A stretch of 5,787 bases of DNA from Pseudomonadota bacterium (GTDB taxonomy: Bacteria; Pseudomonadota; Gammaproteobacteria; Burkholderiales; Thiobacillaceae): positions 1 to 5,787 of the forward strand of contig JAJZRT010000270.1 in assembly GCA_021802595.1 (NCBI GenBank). The letters run 5' to 3'. Under the pieces are notes generated by a model. The model saw nothing but the letters and a program-made list of their open reading frames with translations. It had not been told where the DNA came from and did not search any database. Position numbers and translations under genes: made by a program. Of the stretch, positions 1 to 5,288 are shown in pieces. Positions within the stretch are counted from its first letter, which is position 1. Each line of letters opens with the position of its first letter.

Positions 1-754
1 TTCCGATCTCTTCGGTGTGGGCGGCGATGGCGGCGCGGTCGATCAGTTCCTCCCACAGCATCACGTTCAGCATGGCGTGATACAGCGCCACATCGGTGCC
101 GGGCAGGATGGCGAGATGCAGGTCGGCCTCCTCGGCGGTGTCGGTGCGGCGCGGGTCGACCACCACCAGCCGGAGGTCGGGATTCGCCTTGCGTGCCGCC
201 TCGATACGGCGGAACAGGATCGGGTGCGCATATGCCGTGTTCGAGCCGGCGATGAAGATCGTGCCGGCGTGATCGATGTCGTCGTAGCAGCCCGGCGGCG
301 AATCGGCCCCCAGCGTGGCCTTGTAGCCCGCCACGGCGGACGACATGCAGAGGCGCGAATTGGTGTCGACGTTATTGGTGCCTATCAGCCCCTTGGCGAG
401 CTTGTTGAAGACGTAGTAGGCCTCGGTGGTGAGCTGGCCAGAGATATAGAAGGCGACAGCGTCGGGGCCGTGCTCGTCGATGACTGCACGGAACTTCCCG
501 GCCACATGGTCGAGCGCCGTGTCCCAGCTCACGCGCTGGCGCGGCAGGGTCCTGTCGGCACGCAGTTCGGGGTAAAGCGCACGCCCGCCCGCGGCCGCCG
601 ACAGGGCTAGCGTCGCCCCCTTGGTACACAACTTGCCGCGGTTGGCCGGATGCGCCGGATCGCCGCGCACGCCGGTAATCTTCCCGGCGTCGGCCTCGAT
701 CAGCACCCCGCAGCCGGTGCCGCAATAACAGCAGACAGATGAAATGACAGACAT
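1..754 (-). CDS. nasA: Assimilatory nitrate reductase catalytic subunit, N-terminal part (runs off left edge)
   Basis: Molybdopterin-guanine-dinucleotide oxidoreductase that reduces nitrate to nitrite in the cytoplasm for nitrogen assimilation. The first 251 codons are present, without a stop; family members are usually 700-900 residues. Visible N-terminal [4Fe-4S] ligands are Cys8, Cys11, Cys15 and Cys43 (C-X2-C-X3-C-X27-C, in the motif CCYCGTGCG). The motif NSRLCMSSAVAGY places the likely molybdenum-ligand cysteine at residue 136, and a dinucleotide-binding segment with VVVDPRRTDTA follows. There is no Tat signal peptide ahead of the cluster, which argues against periplasmic NapA. The NSRLCMSSAVAGY wording and the CYDDID that follows fit NasA/NarB better than formate dehydrogenase. 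The start is the ATG at 754-752, six bases after the Shine-Dalgarno GAGGA and just downstream of a sigma-54 promoter match. The gene stands apart from the genes to its right, separated by 340 bp. Formate dehydrogenase-like paralogues remain a minor alternative. Confidence 0.88.
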   Translation of the reverse strand, partial: MSVISSVCCYCGTGCGVLIEADAGKITGVRGDPAHPANRGKLCTKGATLALSAAAGGRALYPELRADRTLPRQRVSWDTALDHVAGKFRAVIDEHGPDAVAFYISGQLTTEAYYVFNKLAKGLIGTNNVDTNSRLCMSSAVAGYKATLGADSPPGCYDDIDHAGTIFIAGSNTAYAHPILFRRIEAARKANPDLRLVVVDPRRTDTAEEADLHLAILPGTDVALYHAMLNVMLWEELIDRAAIAAHTEEIG

Positions 755-760
755 GATGAC

Positions 761-765
761 TCCTC
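761..765 (-). promoter_or_regulatory. Ribosome binding site of nasA
   Basis: On the minus strand GAGGA lies six bases before the ATG at 754. It fixes this start over an upstream in-frame alternative and fits the protein beginning a few residues ahead of the Fe-S cysteines. If the sigma-54 promoter is used, the leader is only about 13 nt and this site lies almost at the transcript's 5' end. Confidence 0.7.
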
Positions 766-777
766 GCCCTGTCTTCC

Positions 778-794
778 AGCAGGGTCTGTGCCAA
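778..794 (-). promoter_or_regulatory. Sigma-54 (-24/-12) promoter of nasA
   Basis: The minus strand reads TTGGCACAGACCCTGCT. Against the sigma-54 consensus YTGGCACGRNNNTTGCW only two defined positions differ. The invariant GG (-24) and GC (-12) are present at the exact required spacing. The predicted transcription start is near 767, about 13 nt before the nasA ATG and just ahead of its Shine-Dalgarno. Sigma-54 control with NtrC is well known for nitrate assimilation genes in Proteobacteria; use here is inferred. Confidence 0.72.
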
Positions 795-804
795 GGGAGC
801 ACAG
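786..804. promoter_or_regulatory. Short dyad overlapping the -24 element
   Basis: CTGTGC (786-791) and GCACAG (799-804) form a perfect 6-bp inverted repeat with a 7-base spacer. The left arm overlaps the -24 box of the sigma-54 promoter. It could be an operator, but a 6-bp dyad can arise by chance and one arm is partly imposed by the promoter sequence itself. Confidence 0.2.
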
Positions 805-812
805 CGCAATGA

Positions 813-825
813 ATTCAATGGCTTG
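813..825 (+). promoter_or_regulatory. Candidate IHF binding site upstream of nasA
   Basis: ATTCAATGGCTTG matches the IHF consensus WATCAANNNNTTR at all defined positions but one. It sits about 46-58 bp upstream of the predicted nasA transcription start, between the sigma-54 promoter and the possible NtrC sites. IHF commonly bends DNA at this place in sigma-54 promoters. The match is a computed-by-eye inference. Confidence 0.4.
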
Positions 826-857
826 AGGGAATCCCGCCGGGTGTGCGCATGGAGCTG

Positions 858-904
858 CGCTCAGCCACAGTGCATGGGCGGGGCGGCATGCCGCAAATTG
901 GTGC
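858..904. promoter_or_regulatory. Candidate NtrC-type activator sites
   Basis: Two imperfect matches to the NtrC dyad (GCAC-N7-GTGC) occur on the minus strand. One at 858-874 reads TGCACTGTGGCTGAGCG, with a full left half and a right half GAGC instead of GTGC. The other at 890-904 reads GCACCAATTTGCGGC, with a poor right half. Their centres are about 100 and 130 bp upstream of the predicted start, a usual distance for an enhancer. Each alone is weak; position and spacing relative to the IHF and sigma-54 sites give most of the support. Confidence 0.3.
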
Positions 905-1094
905 GACAGCGGAGGCGTGGAAGGGGGCGATCAGTTCCGGCGGTGGCGTGATGCTGCTGCGGCGGATGGATCGACGCATGAGGCAGTCGGTCGCGGTGGG
1001 GAAGTAGCAAAACCAGGACGGCAATGCATGGACCATTTAAGCACTTGTGTTGCGACGCACATCCAACGCAATGCCGCCCATCATCAGTTGCGAT

Positions 1095-1925
1095 CTACGT
1101 ACTTAAGCTAACGCCATGTTTTCTGGCTAACGCCTCCAATTTATCCAAGGCCGCCAGCGCGTTATCCCTATTCTTTTCCAATATCTTAAGCTTCATATGG
1201 AGCCTGGCCTCGGCACGGGTCAATCGATCCCGTATTTCGAGCAACTTGCCTCTATTTTCAGCAATTTCACTTTTTGGCAGCGCCAAAATGGAATCGGTCT
1301 CTTCAAGATCCTTGTTAATGGAAACAAACAGCGAGCCAAGCTCTTGCCCATCCGAAGCGATCTGATTTAGAGAGCCGATTAATTCTTGGTGTGGTTCATC
1401 GACCTGCCTTGTGCTGGGATGTGCCGTAGAAAACCTGGCTGCTATCGACCTAAGCTCGCCAGAGACTTCACCATATCTCTGGCCAATTTCCTGCGTACCC
1501 AGCTTGTTTTTATCACTCGTGGCCAACAGGCTCATTATCCTGTTTAAGCTACCGCTTTCGTCCTCGTAGACTATTGCCAGTGCGCGTAGGTCCTTCTGTA
1601 TGCTCCGATCAATCCCGGAACCATCAGCCAACTCCTCTGGCGTAAATGGCGGATCAACATACGGACGCGGGGGATTGATCCATGTGTCGGGTATCTTGAA
1701 AAACAGCGCTTCCACGATGTTTTGATCCCGCTTCACGCAACGCCATGCCTTGGCGCTCAGCAAATACTGTTCACGGGTCCGTTCGGGCTTTTTCACACCC
1801 TGCAGTAGCCCGAACTGGCCTCCACAATTCAGGGCTTTCTCGGCTGTGGTGTACGTCGTATAGAAACTCAGACCTTTGTATACGACAAAAACCACTATGC
1901 CGTAGATCAGGATTTTTTTAATCAT
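1095..1925 (-). CDS. Unrecognised membrane-anchored, partly coiled-coil protein (276 aa)
   Basis: I do not recognise a family. The protein begins MIKK, followed by one hydrophobic helix at about residues 5-22 that is not followed by a signal-peptidase site I can see. It is probably a single-pass protein with its bulk in the periplasm (lysines on the inner side). Only two cysteines are present, Cys34 and Cys63, which could form a disulfide if periplasmic. A proline-rich stretch (about 80-97) precedes a mostly helical remainder; residues about 220-268 are charged and heptad-like (LLEIRDRLTRAEARL, then LKILEKNRDNALAAL), suggesting a coiled coil. The start is the ATG at 1925, with only a weak GATGAG ribosome site. 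The 57-residue membrane protein gene ends 61 bp upstream on the same strand, so the two may be co-transcribed. GC content is visibly lower than in the flanking genes, hinting at acquisition by transfer. That it is a real gene is fairly sure; its role is unknown. Confidence 0.75.
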   Translation of the reverse strand: MIKKILIYGIVVFVVYKGLSFYTTYTTAEKALNCGGQFGLLQGVKKPERTREQYLLSAKAWRCVKRDQNIVEALFFKIPDTWINPPRPYVDPPFTPEELADGSGIDRSIQKDLRALAIVYEDESGSLNRIMSLLATSDKNKLGTQEIGQRYGEVSGELRSIAARFSTAHPSTRQVDEPHQELIGSLNQIASDGQELGSLFVSINKDLEETDSILALPKSEIAENRGKLLEIRDRLTRAEARLHMKLKILEKNRDNALAALDKLEALARKHGVSLST

Positions 1926-1986
1926 CTCATCGAACCAGCGTTCGCCGCCTTACCGGTTATTGCCCCCTACCAGAGCTTAATGATGT

Positions 1987-2160
1987 TTATTTGCGCTTCT
2001 TAACTAACTGCCACCATCCCCACACAATCGCTCCGGATGCGCCAATCATCAACGGAAGTACCTTTATTCCACCGGACAGCCCGAAAACCCATACGAAGCC
2101 GGCAATCGAAAAGAGTAGAAGCAATGCGACCAAAGTCGCACCAATTACATCAGGTTCCAT
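1987..2160 (-). CDS. Small two-helix membrane protein (57 aa), unrecognised
   Basis: A short ORF starting at the ATG at 2160 and ending at the TAA at 1989-1987. The product begins MEPDVIGATLVALLLLF and ends with the basic tail KKRK. Two hydrophobic segments, about residues 5-28 and 34-51, are joined by a short loop with a glycine pair and one lysine. The positive tail suggests both ends face the cytoplasm. A good Shine-Dalgarno, GAAGG, lies five bases before the ATG. The clean hydrophobic pattern with a basic end, plus the ribosome site, make chance unlikely for so short a frame. It lies 61 bp before the 276-residue membrane-anchored protein, so the two probably form a small operon. Size and topology recall holin-like or small toxin-like membrane proteins, but I see no specific family motif and do not assign a function. 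Confidence 0.6.
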   Translation of the reverse strand: MEPDVIGATLVALLLLFSIAGFVWVFGLSGGIKVLPLMIGASGAIVWGWWQLVKKRK

Positions 2161-2165
2161 TAATG

Positions 2166-2170
2166 CCTTC
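2166..2170 (-). promoter_or_regulatory. Ribosome binding site of the 57-aa membrane protein
   Basis: GAAGG on the minus strand lies five bases upstream of the ATG at 2160. It is the main support for this small gene's start. It sits 21 bp from the edge of the REP-like palindrome (2192), so any promoter must lie within or beyond the repeat. Confidence 0.5.
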
Positions 2171-2191
2171 GCTATTCATCGACCTAAGGAT

Positions 2192-2293
2192 GCGCTGAAC
2201 AAGTTGATTCCGCTCATGGTTCGACAGGCTCACCACGAACGGAATCAACAAGTTGCCGTCCGTGGTGAGCTTGTCGAAGGACTTGTTCAGCGC
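2192..2293. repeat. Compound REP-like palindromic element
   Basis: A nested inverted repeat. The outer arms 2192-2204 and 2281-2293 (GCGCTGAACAAGT and its exact complement) pair over 13 bases. The inner arms 2220-2242 and 2256-2278 pair over 23 bases with two mismatches. The inner arm carries the motif TTCGACAGGCTCACCACGAA, which I recognise from memory as a frequent interspersed REP-like palindrome of beta- and other Proteobacteria. A competing hairpin is possible: 2203-2212 is complementary to 2240-2249 over 10 bases and flanks GTTCG/CGAAC. AACAAGTTG also repeats directly at 2198-2206 and 2247-2255. The element lies between the broken gene pair and the 57-residue membrane protein. As RNA it would form a strong stem and could end or stabilise transcripts, but there is no U-tract. 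Open frames that read through it are not likely to be genes. Confidence 0.85.
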
Positions 2294-2342
2294 TTCCCTA
2301 ATCACCAATGCGGTCCGTATGAACACCCCTGTGGATATAGAA

Positions 2343-2596
2343 TCAAACACCCTTTTCCGCCAAGACCGGAATCCACGCCGTCATCTTGTGCAGCCGCTCC
2401 GCCAATTCACCCGGCACGGCGACCTGGGCAAAAAACGCCTTCGGGTAAAGGTAGTCCTCGCCAGACTCGTCGATGATCCGCAGCATGCCTTGGACTCGGC
2501 CTGCGGGTCGTCCAGCCACTCGTAGAGTTTGCGCGGCTCCAGCGAGGCGGGGTAGCCCTCGTTTGAAAGACAGACGACAAAACGATTTTCGCTCAT
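2343..2596 (-). pseudogene. Frameshifted small conserved protein, second of a pair
   Basis: The ATG at 2596 opens a frame with VVCLSNEGYPASLEPRKLY; after about residue 36 the frame is lost. The continuation in the next frame begins GMLRIIDESGEDYLYP and runs to the TGA at 2345-2343. Adding one base near 2484-2489 (AAGGCATG to AAGGGCATG) restores an uninterrupted 84-residue protein. The two halves together match the style of a short conserved hypothetical protein I have seen in Proteobacteria and Cyanobacteria, with the hallmark YPASLExRK...RxIDESGEDYLYP; I cannot name the family with certainty. The start overlaps the stop of the preceding gene as ATGA, showing former translational coupling. 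As it stands the product is about 71 residues with an unrelated tail. A single-base sequencing error cannot be excluded, since the site is next to short runs of identical bases. No typical slippery heptamer is visible, so programmed frameshifting is unlikely. Confidence 0.7.
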
Positions 2597-2830
2597 GGCA
2601 ACCGCTTGATCTTGTGTTCGACCTTGCCGATTCCGTGCGCCTCGTACCAGTGTATTTCAGCATATTTCAGCGCGGACGGTTTCGCCGTGACCCAAGCGGA
2701 TATCGGCAAACCCTTTCTTTTTCTTCCAGTTGCCTTTGCCGTAAATCTTTTCCAATCGGGGACGTTCCCGAATACCGGAACCTTCGGCAATGGTTTCGAT
2801 CGCCGTGATTGCACCGACGATTTCAAACAT
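2593..2830 (-). pseudogene. Small conserved protein broken by a 10-bp duplication, first of a pair
   Basis: The ATG at 2830, 11 bp after the tldD stop, opens a frame with VGAITAIETIAEG, GIRERPRLEKIYGKGNWKK and KKGFADIRL. It stops at a TGA at 2659-2657 after 57 codons. The expected continuation AEIHWYEAHGIGKVEHKIKR lies in another frame, down to the TGA at 2595-2593. The cause is visible: a 10-bp tandem duplication (TATTTCAGC at 2653-2661 and again at 2663-2671). Removing one unit leaves exactly 76 codons (75 residues plus stop). The intact form resembles a short, basic conserved hypothetical protein, and this pairing with a downstream IDESGEDYLYP-type protein is one I recall from other bacteria. 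Function is unknown; a toxin-antitoxin-like module is only a guess. The frame overlaps the next gene by ATGA. No strong Shine-Dalgarno is visible before the ATG; coupling to tldD translation is possible. Confidence 0.75.
2653..2672. repeat. 10-bp tandem duplication inside the broken gene
   Basis: Two adjacent units, TATTTCAGCA and TATTTCAGCG, differ only in the last base. The duplication shifts the reading frame by one and brings in the premature TGA at 2659-2657. Such short tandem repeats can be gained or lost by replication slippage. Confidence 0.9.
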
Positions 2831-2841
2831 GTGGGCCAGCC

Positions 2842-4314
2842 TTACGCTGTCCCCCCCACCGTCAAGCCGTCGATCCGCAGCGTCGGCTGTCCCACGCCCA
2901 CCGGCACGCTCTGTCCTTCTTTCCCACACGTTCCCACGCCCGAATCCATCTCCATGTCGTTGCCGATCATGGAGACGCGCGTCAGCACTTCGGGGCCGTT
3001 GCCGATGAGGGTGGCGCCTTTGACGGGGTAGGTGATCTTGCCGTCCTCGATCATGTAGGCCTCGGCGGCGGAGAAGACGAACTTGCCACTGGTGATGTCG
3101 ACCTGGCCACCGCCGAAGTTGACGGCGTAGAGACCGTTCTTCACCGAGGCGATGATTTCGTGCGGCGGCTTGTCGCCATTGAGCATCAGGGTGTTGGTCA
3201 TGCGCGGCATGGTGAGGTGGGCGTAGGACTCGCGCCGTGCGTTGCCGGTGATGGGCATGCCCATCAGGCGGGCGTTCATCATGTCCTGCATGTAGCCGGT
3301 GAGGATGCCGTCCTCGATCAGCACGGTGCGCTGGGTGGGGTTGCCTTCATCGTCGACGTTGAGCGAACCCCGGCGCAGCGGGATGGTGCCGTCATCGATG
3401 ACGGTGACGCCGGGCGCCGCCACTCTTTCACCAATGCGGCCGGAGAACGCCGAGCTGCCCTTGCGGTTGAAGTCGCCTTCCAGTCCGTGGCCGATCGCTT
3501 CGTGCAGCAGGATACCGGGCCAGCCGGAACCGAGCACGACGGTCATGCTGCCGGCGGGCGCGGGGCGGGCATCGAGGTTGACGCTGGCCTGGTGCACGGC
3601 CTGGCGCGCGTACTTTTCCAGGATGTCGTCGGTGAAATAACTGTAGTCGAAGCGGCCGCCGCCGCCGCCCGAGCCCTGCTCGCGGCGGCCGTCCTGCTCG
3701 GCGATGACCTGCAGCGACAGGCGCACCAGCGGGCGCACGTCGGCGGCCAGATGGCCGTCGGAACGGGCGACGAAGATGACTTCGTATTCGGAAGCAAGGC
3801 TCGCCATCACCTGGATGACGCGCGGGTCCATCGCGCGCGCCTTTTTTTCCAGGCGTTCCAGCAGGGCGACCTTGTCGGCGTCGGCCAGCGAGACCAGCGG
3901 GTCGACCGCGTTGTACAGCACACGGCCTTCGGCACGCTTGGCTATGGCGGTGCTGCGCGCCTGCCCGGCGCGCGCGATGGCACGGGTGGCATCGGCGGCA
4001 GCGCCGAGCGCGTCGAGGCTGATGTCGTCGGAATAGGCGAACGCAGTCTTTTCGCCCGAGATCGCGCGCACGCCGACGCCCTGGTCGATGTTGAAGCTGC
4101 CGGATTTGACCTGGCCTTCTTCCAGGCTCCAGCCTTCGGAACGCGAGTACTGGAAATACAGGTCGGCGTAGTCGACGTCGTGGGTCAGCAGGCGGCCGAA
4201 CACCGGCGCAAGCTTGTCGGCGTCGAGCCCGTTCGGCGTCAGCAGCGTGGCCTCGGCGGAATGGAACAGCTGCTCGGCGGTTTGAATGGGGACGAAGGCG
4301 TCGGTGGGGTTCAT
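2842..4314 (-). CDS. tldD: Metalloprotease subunit TldD
   Basis: Subunit of the TldD/TldE (PmbA) zinc protease, a cytoplasmic heterodimer that degrades unfolded peptides and, in E. coli, takes part in microcin B17 maturation and CcdA turnover. The product is 490 residues, close to the 481 of E. coli TldD. The HExxxH zinc motif [11 protein letters not shown] starts at residue 271. The C-terminal block [20 protein letters not shown], with its likely zinc-ligand Cys463, and the ending LTVGGTA are almost identical to the family pattern. The N-terminal substrate-channel domain covers roughly 1-220 and ends with a glycine-rich run at 215-220, which is common in this family. The start is the ATG at 4314, with AGGA about nine bases upstream; a longer in-frame extension overlapping the previous gene is less likely. 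The gap from the hydrolase gene is 14 bp, so they are one operon. The partner tldE/pmbA is not in the window, as is usual. Confidence 0.96.
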   Translation of the reverse strand: MNPTDAFVPIQTAEQLFHSAEATLLTPNGLDADKLAPVFGRLLTHDVDYADLYFQYSRSEGWSLEEGQVKSGSFNIDQGVGVRAISGEKTAFAYSDDISLDALGAAADATRAIARAGQARSTAIAKRAEGRVLYNAVDPLVSLADADKVALLERLEKKARAMDPRVIQVMASLASEYEVIFVARSDGHLAADVRPLVRLSLQVIAEQDGRREQGSGGGGGRFDYSYFTDDILEKYARQAVHQASVNLDARPAPAGSMTVVLGSGWPGILLHEAIGHGLEGDFNRKGSSAFSGRIGERVAAPGVTVIDDGTIPLRRGSLNVDDEGNPTQRTVLIEDGILTGYMQDMMNARLMGMPITGNARRESYAHLTMPRMTNTLMLNGDKPPHEIIASVKNGLYAVNFGGGQVDITSGKFVFSAAEAYMIEDGKITYPVKGATLIGNGPEVLTRVSMIGNDMEMDSGVGTCGKEGQSVPVGVGQPTLRIDGLTVGGTA

Positions 4315-4328
4315 GATGATGTCCTGAA

Positions 4329-5273
4329 TTATTTGCCGGGCTCGCGCTTGGCCACGACGCGGCGCTCGACCACGTCGACCTGGATCTGCTGGCACTGGAT
4401 GAAGCGGTGCTGCAGCGCGGGCAAGCTCTTCCTGAGACTGGCCTGGTAGGCCGGGTTGATGTTGGCGATAACGACGCCGGAGCCGCGCGGCAGGCGGTCG
4501 AGCACCACGCCCCAGGGGTCGACGATCATGCTGTCGCCGTGGGTTTCGCGGCCCGACAGGTGGTAGCCGCCCTGCGCCGGCGCGATCACGTAGGCGAGGT
4601 TCTCGATCGCGCGCGCGCGAATCAGCGTCTCGAAGTGCGCGCGTCCGGTGGTAGCGGTAAAGGCCGACGGCACCACGATGATGTCGACGTCGGGCATGGC
4701 GCGGTACAGCTCGGGGAAGCGCAGGTCGTAGCAGATCGACAGGCCGATGCGGCCGAACGGGCTGTTGACGACGACGACCTTGTCGCCCGGCTCGATCAGC
4801 TTGGCTTCCTGATAACGCTCGTTGCCGAGGTCGAGGCCGAACAGGTGGATCTTGTCGTAGCGCGCCACCTGCTTGCCGCGCTCGTCGTAGACCAGGCAGC
4901 TGTTGCGCACCTTGTTGGCCGCGCCGGCTTCCAGCGGAACCGAACCGCCGATCAGCCAGATCTTGTGCTTCTTCGCCACGCGCGCCAGGAAGGACTGGAT
5001 CGGGCCGTGGCCCTCGGCCTCGCGCACCTTCACCACGTCGGCGTCCTTCATCCCCATGATGCAGAAAAATTCCGGCAGCACGATCAGCCGCGCGCCCGCG
5101 TCGACCGCCAGTTCGATCAGGCGTTCGGTTTCGGCCAGGTTGGCCGAGACATTCGGGCCCGACGCCATCTGGATGGCGGCCACCCGCACGGTGCCCGCCT
5201 GCAGGGCCGGCTTCTTGACTTGCGCCCCCTTGGAACGGGCAACGGTGGGTTTAGCGGTTTTTTTTGTCGTCAT
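4329..5273 (-). CDS. Carbon-nitrogen hydrolase, deaminated-glutathione amidase type (Nit)
   Basis: Nitrilase-superfamily amidase, probably the Nit1/NitFhit branch. That branch hydrolyses deaminated glutathione, a side product of transaminases, to 2-oxoglutarate and Cys-Gly in a metabolite-repair step. With the ATG at 5273 the protein has 314 residues. The catalytic triad is Glu68 (in LPEFF), Lys141 (in [10 protein letters not shown]) and Cys181 (in [13 protein letters not shown]). The later motif [15 protein letters not shown] is typical of this branch. Before the domain begins at about residue 29 there is an unusual lysine- and alanine-rich tail of about 27 residues, containing an A8 tract in the DNA (5258-5265 on the complement). 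A TTG at 5288 could extend the protein by five residues and a GTG at 5189 could shorten it to the core domain; the Shine-Dalgarno is weak for all. It lies 15 bp after yhdP and 14 bp before tldD, a gene order I know from betaproteobacteria. The exact substrate is inferred. Confidence 0.92.
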   Translation of the reverse strand: MTTKKTAKPTVARSKGAQVKKPALQAGTVRVAAIQMASGPNVSANLAETERLIELAVDAGARLIVLPEFFCIMGMKDADVVKVREAEGHGPIQSFLARVAKKHKIWLIGGSVPLEAGAANKVRNSCLVYDERGKQVARYDKIHLFGLDLGNERYQEAKLIEPGDKVVVVNSPFGRIGLSICYDLRFPELYRAMPDVDIIVVPSAFTATTGRAHFETLIRARAIENLAYVIAPAQGGYHLSGRETHGDSMIVDPWGVVLDRLPRGSGVVIANINPAYQASLRKSLPALQHRFIQCQQIQVDVVERRVVAKREPGK

Positions 5274-5288
5274 GGTCGGGTTCCACAA

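Larger units (their letters stand above)
755..1094. other. Intergenic region upstream of nasA
   Basis: These 340 bases separate the 276-residue protein gene from nasA. The part next to nasA carries the promoter elements listed separately. In the rest (about 905-1094) I see no convincing gene: open frames on both strands lack a good ribosome site and recognisable protein sequence. I also see no clear intrinsic terminator after the stop at 1095, and no tRNA. Confidence 0.6.
2161..2342. other. Spacer holding the REP element
   Basis: This 182-bp stretch between the second broken gene and the 57-residue protein is more than half REP-like palindrome (2192-2293). A 66-codon minus-strand frame (2350-2150, GTG start) reads through it, giving the translation PFVVSLSNHERN that is typical of such repeats; I do not count it as a gene. 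I found no convincing -35/-10 pair for the membrane-protein genes, so their promoter is undefined. Confidence 0.5.

Noticed and set aside
17..610. Plus-strand frame of 197 codons opposite nasA
   Set aside because: Antisense shadow of nasA; the translation has no recognisable motif.
372..818. Minus-strand frame of 148 codons overlapping nasA
   Set aside because: It is in a different frame from the nasA protein, Arg-rich and without motifs; nasA itself is open to the window edge in its own frame and carries all Fe-S ligands.
815..1036. 73-residue minus-strand frame in the region before nasA
   Set aside because: It covers the promoter region, has no good ribosome site and no recognisable protein features.
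1049..1070. Inverted repeat TTGCG...CGCAA after the 276-residue protein gene, as a terminator
   Set aside because: Only five paired bases around a twelve-base loop, and no T-run follows on the minus strand.
2161..2210. Possible -35/-10 pair (TTGTTC, 17 bases, ATGAAT) for the 57-residue protein
   Set aside because: Both hexamers are poor and the -35 lies in the REP arm; a promoter cannot be claimed on this.
2150..2350. 66-residue frame with PFVVSLSNHERN, starting at a GTG overlapping the end of the second broken gene
   Set aside because: Most of it is read-through of the REP-like palindrome, a well-known source of false small proteins, and its end overlaps the better supported 57-residue gene.
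3655..3675. Glycine run in TldD (residues 215-220) as an unusual insertion
   Set aside because: A glycine-rich segment at this position is normal in TldD proteins of Proteobacteria.
2809..4449. Long plus-strand open frame of 546 codons opposite tldD
   Set aside because: It is the antisense shadow of tldD in high-GC DNA; its translation is rich in His, Gly, Val and Asp without domains, while the minus strand encodes an unmistakable TldD.
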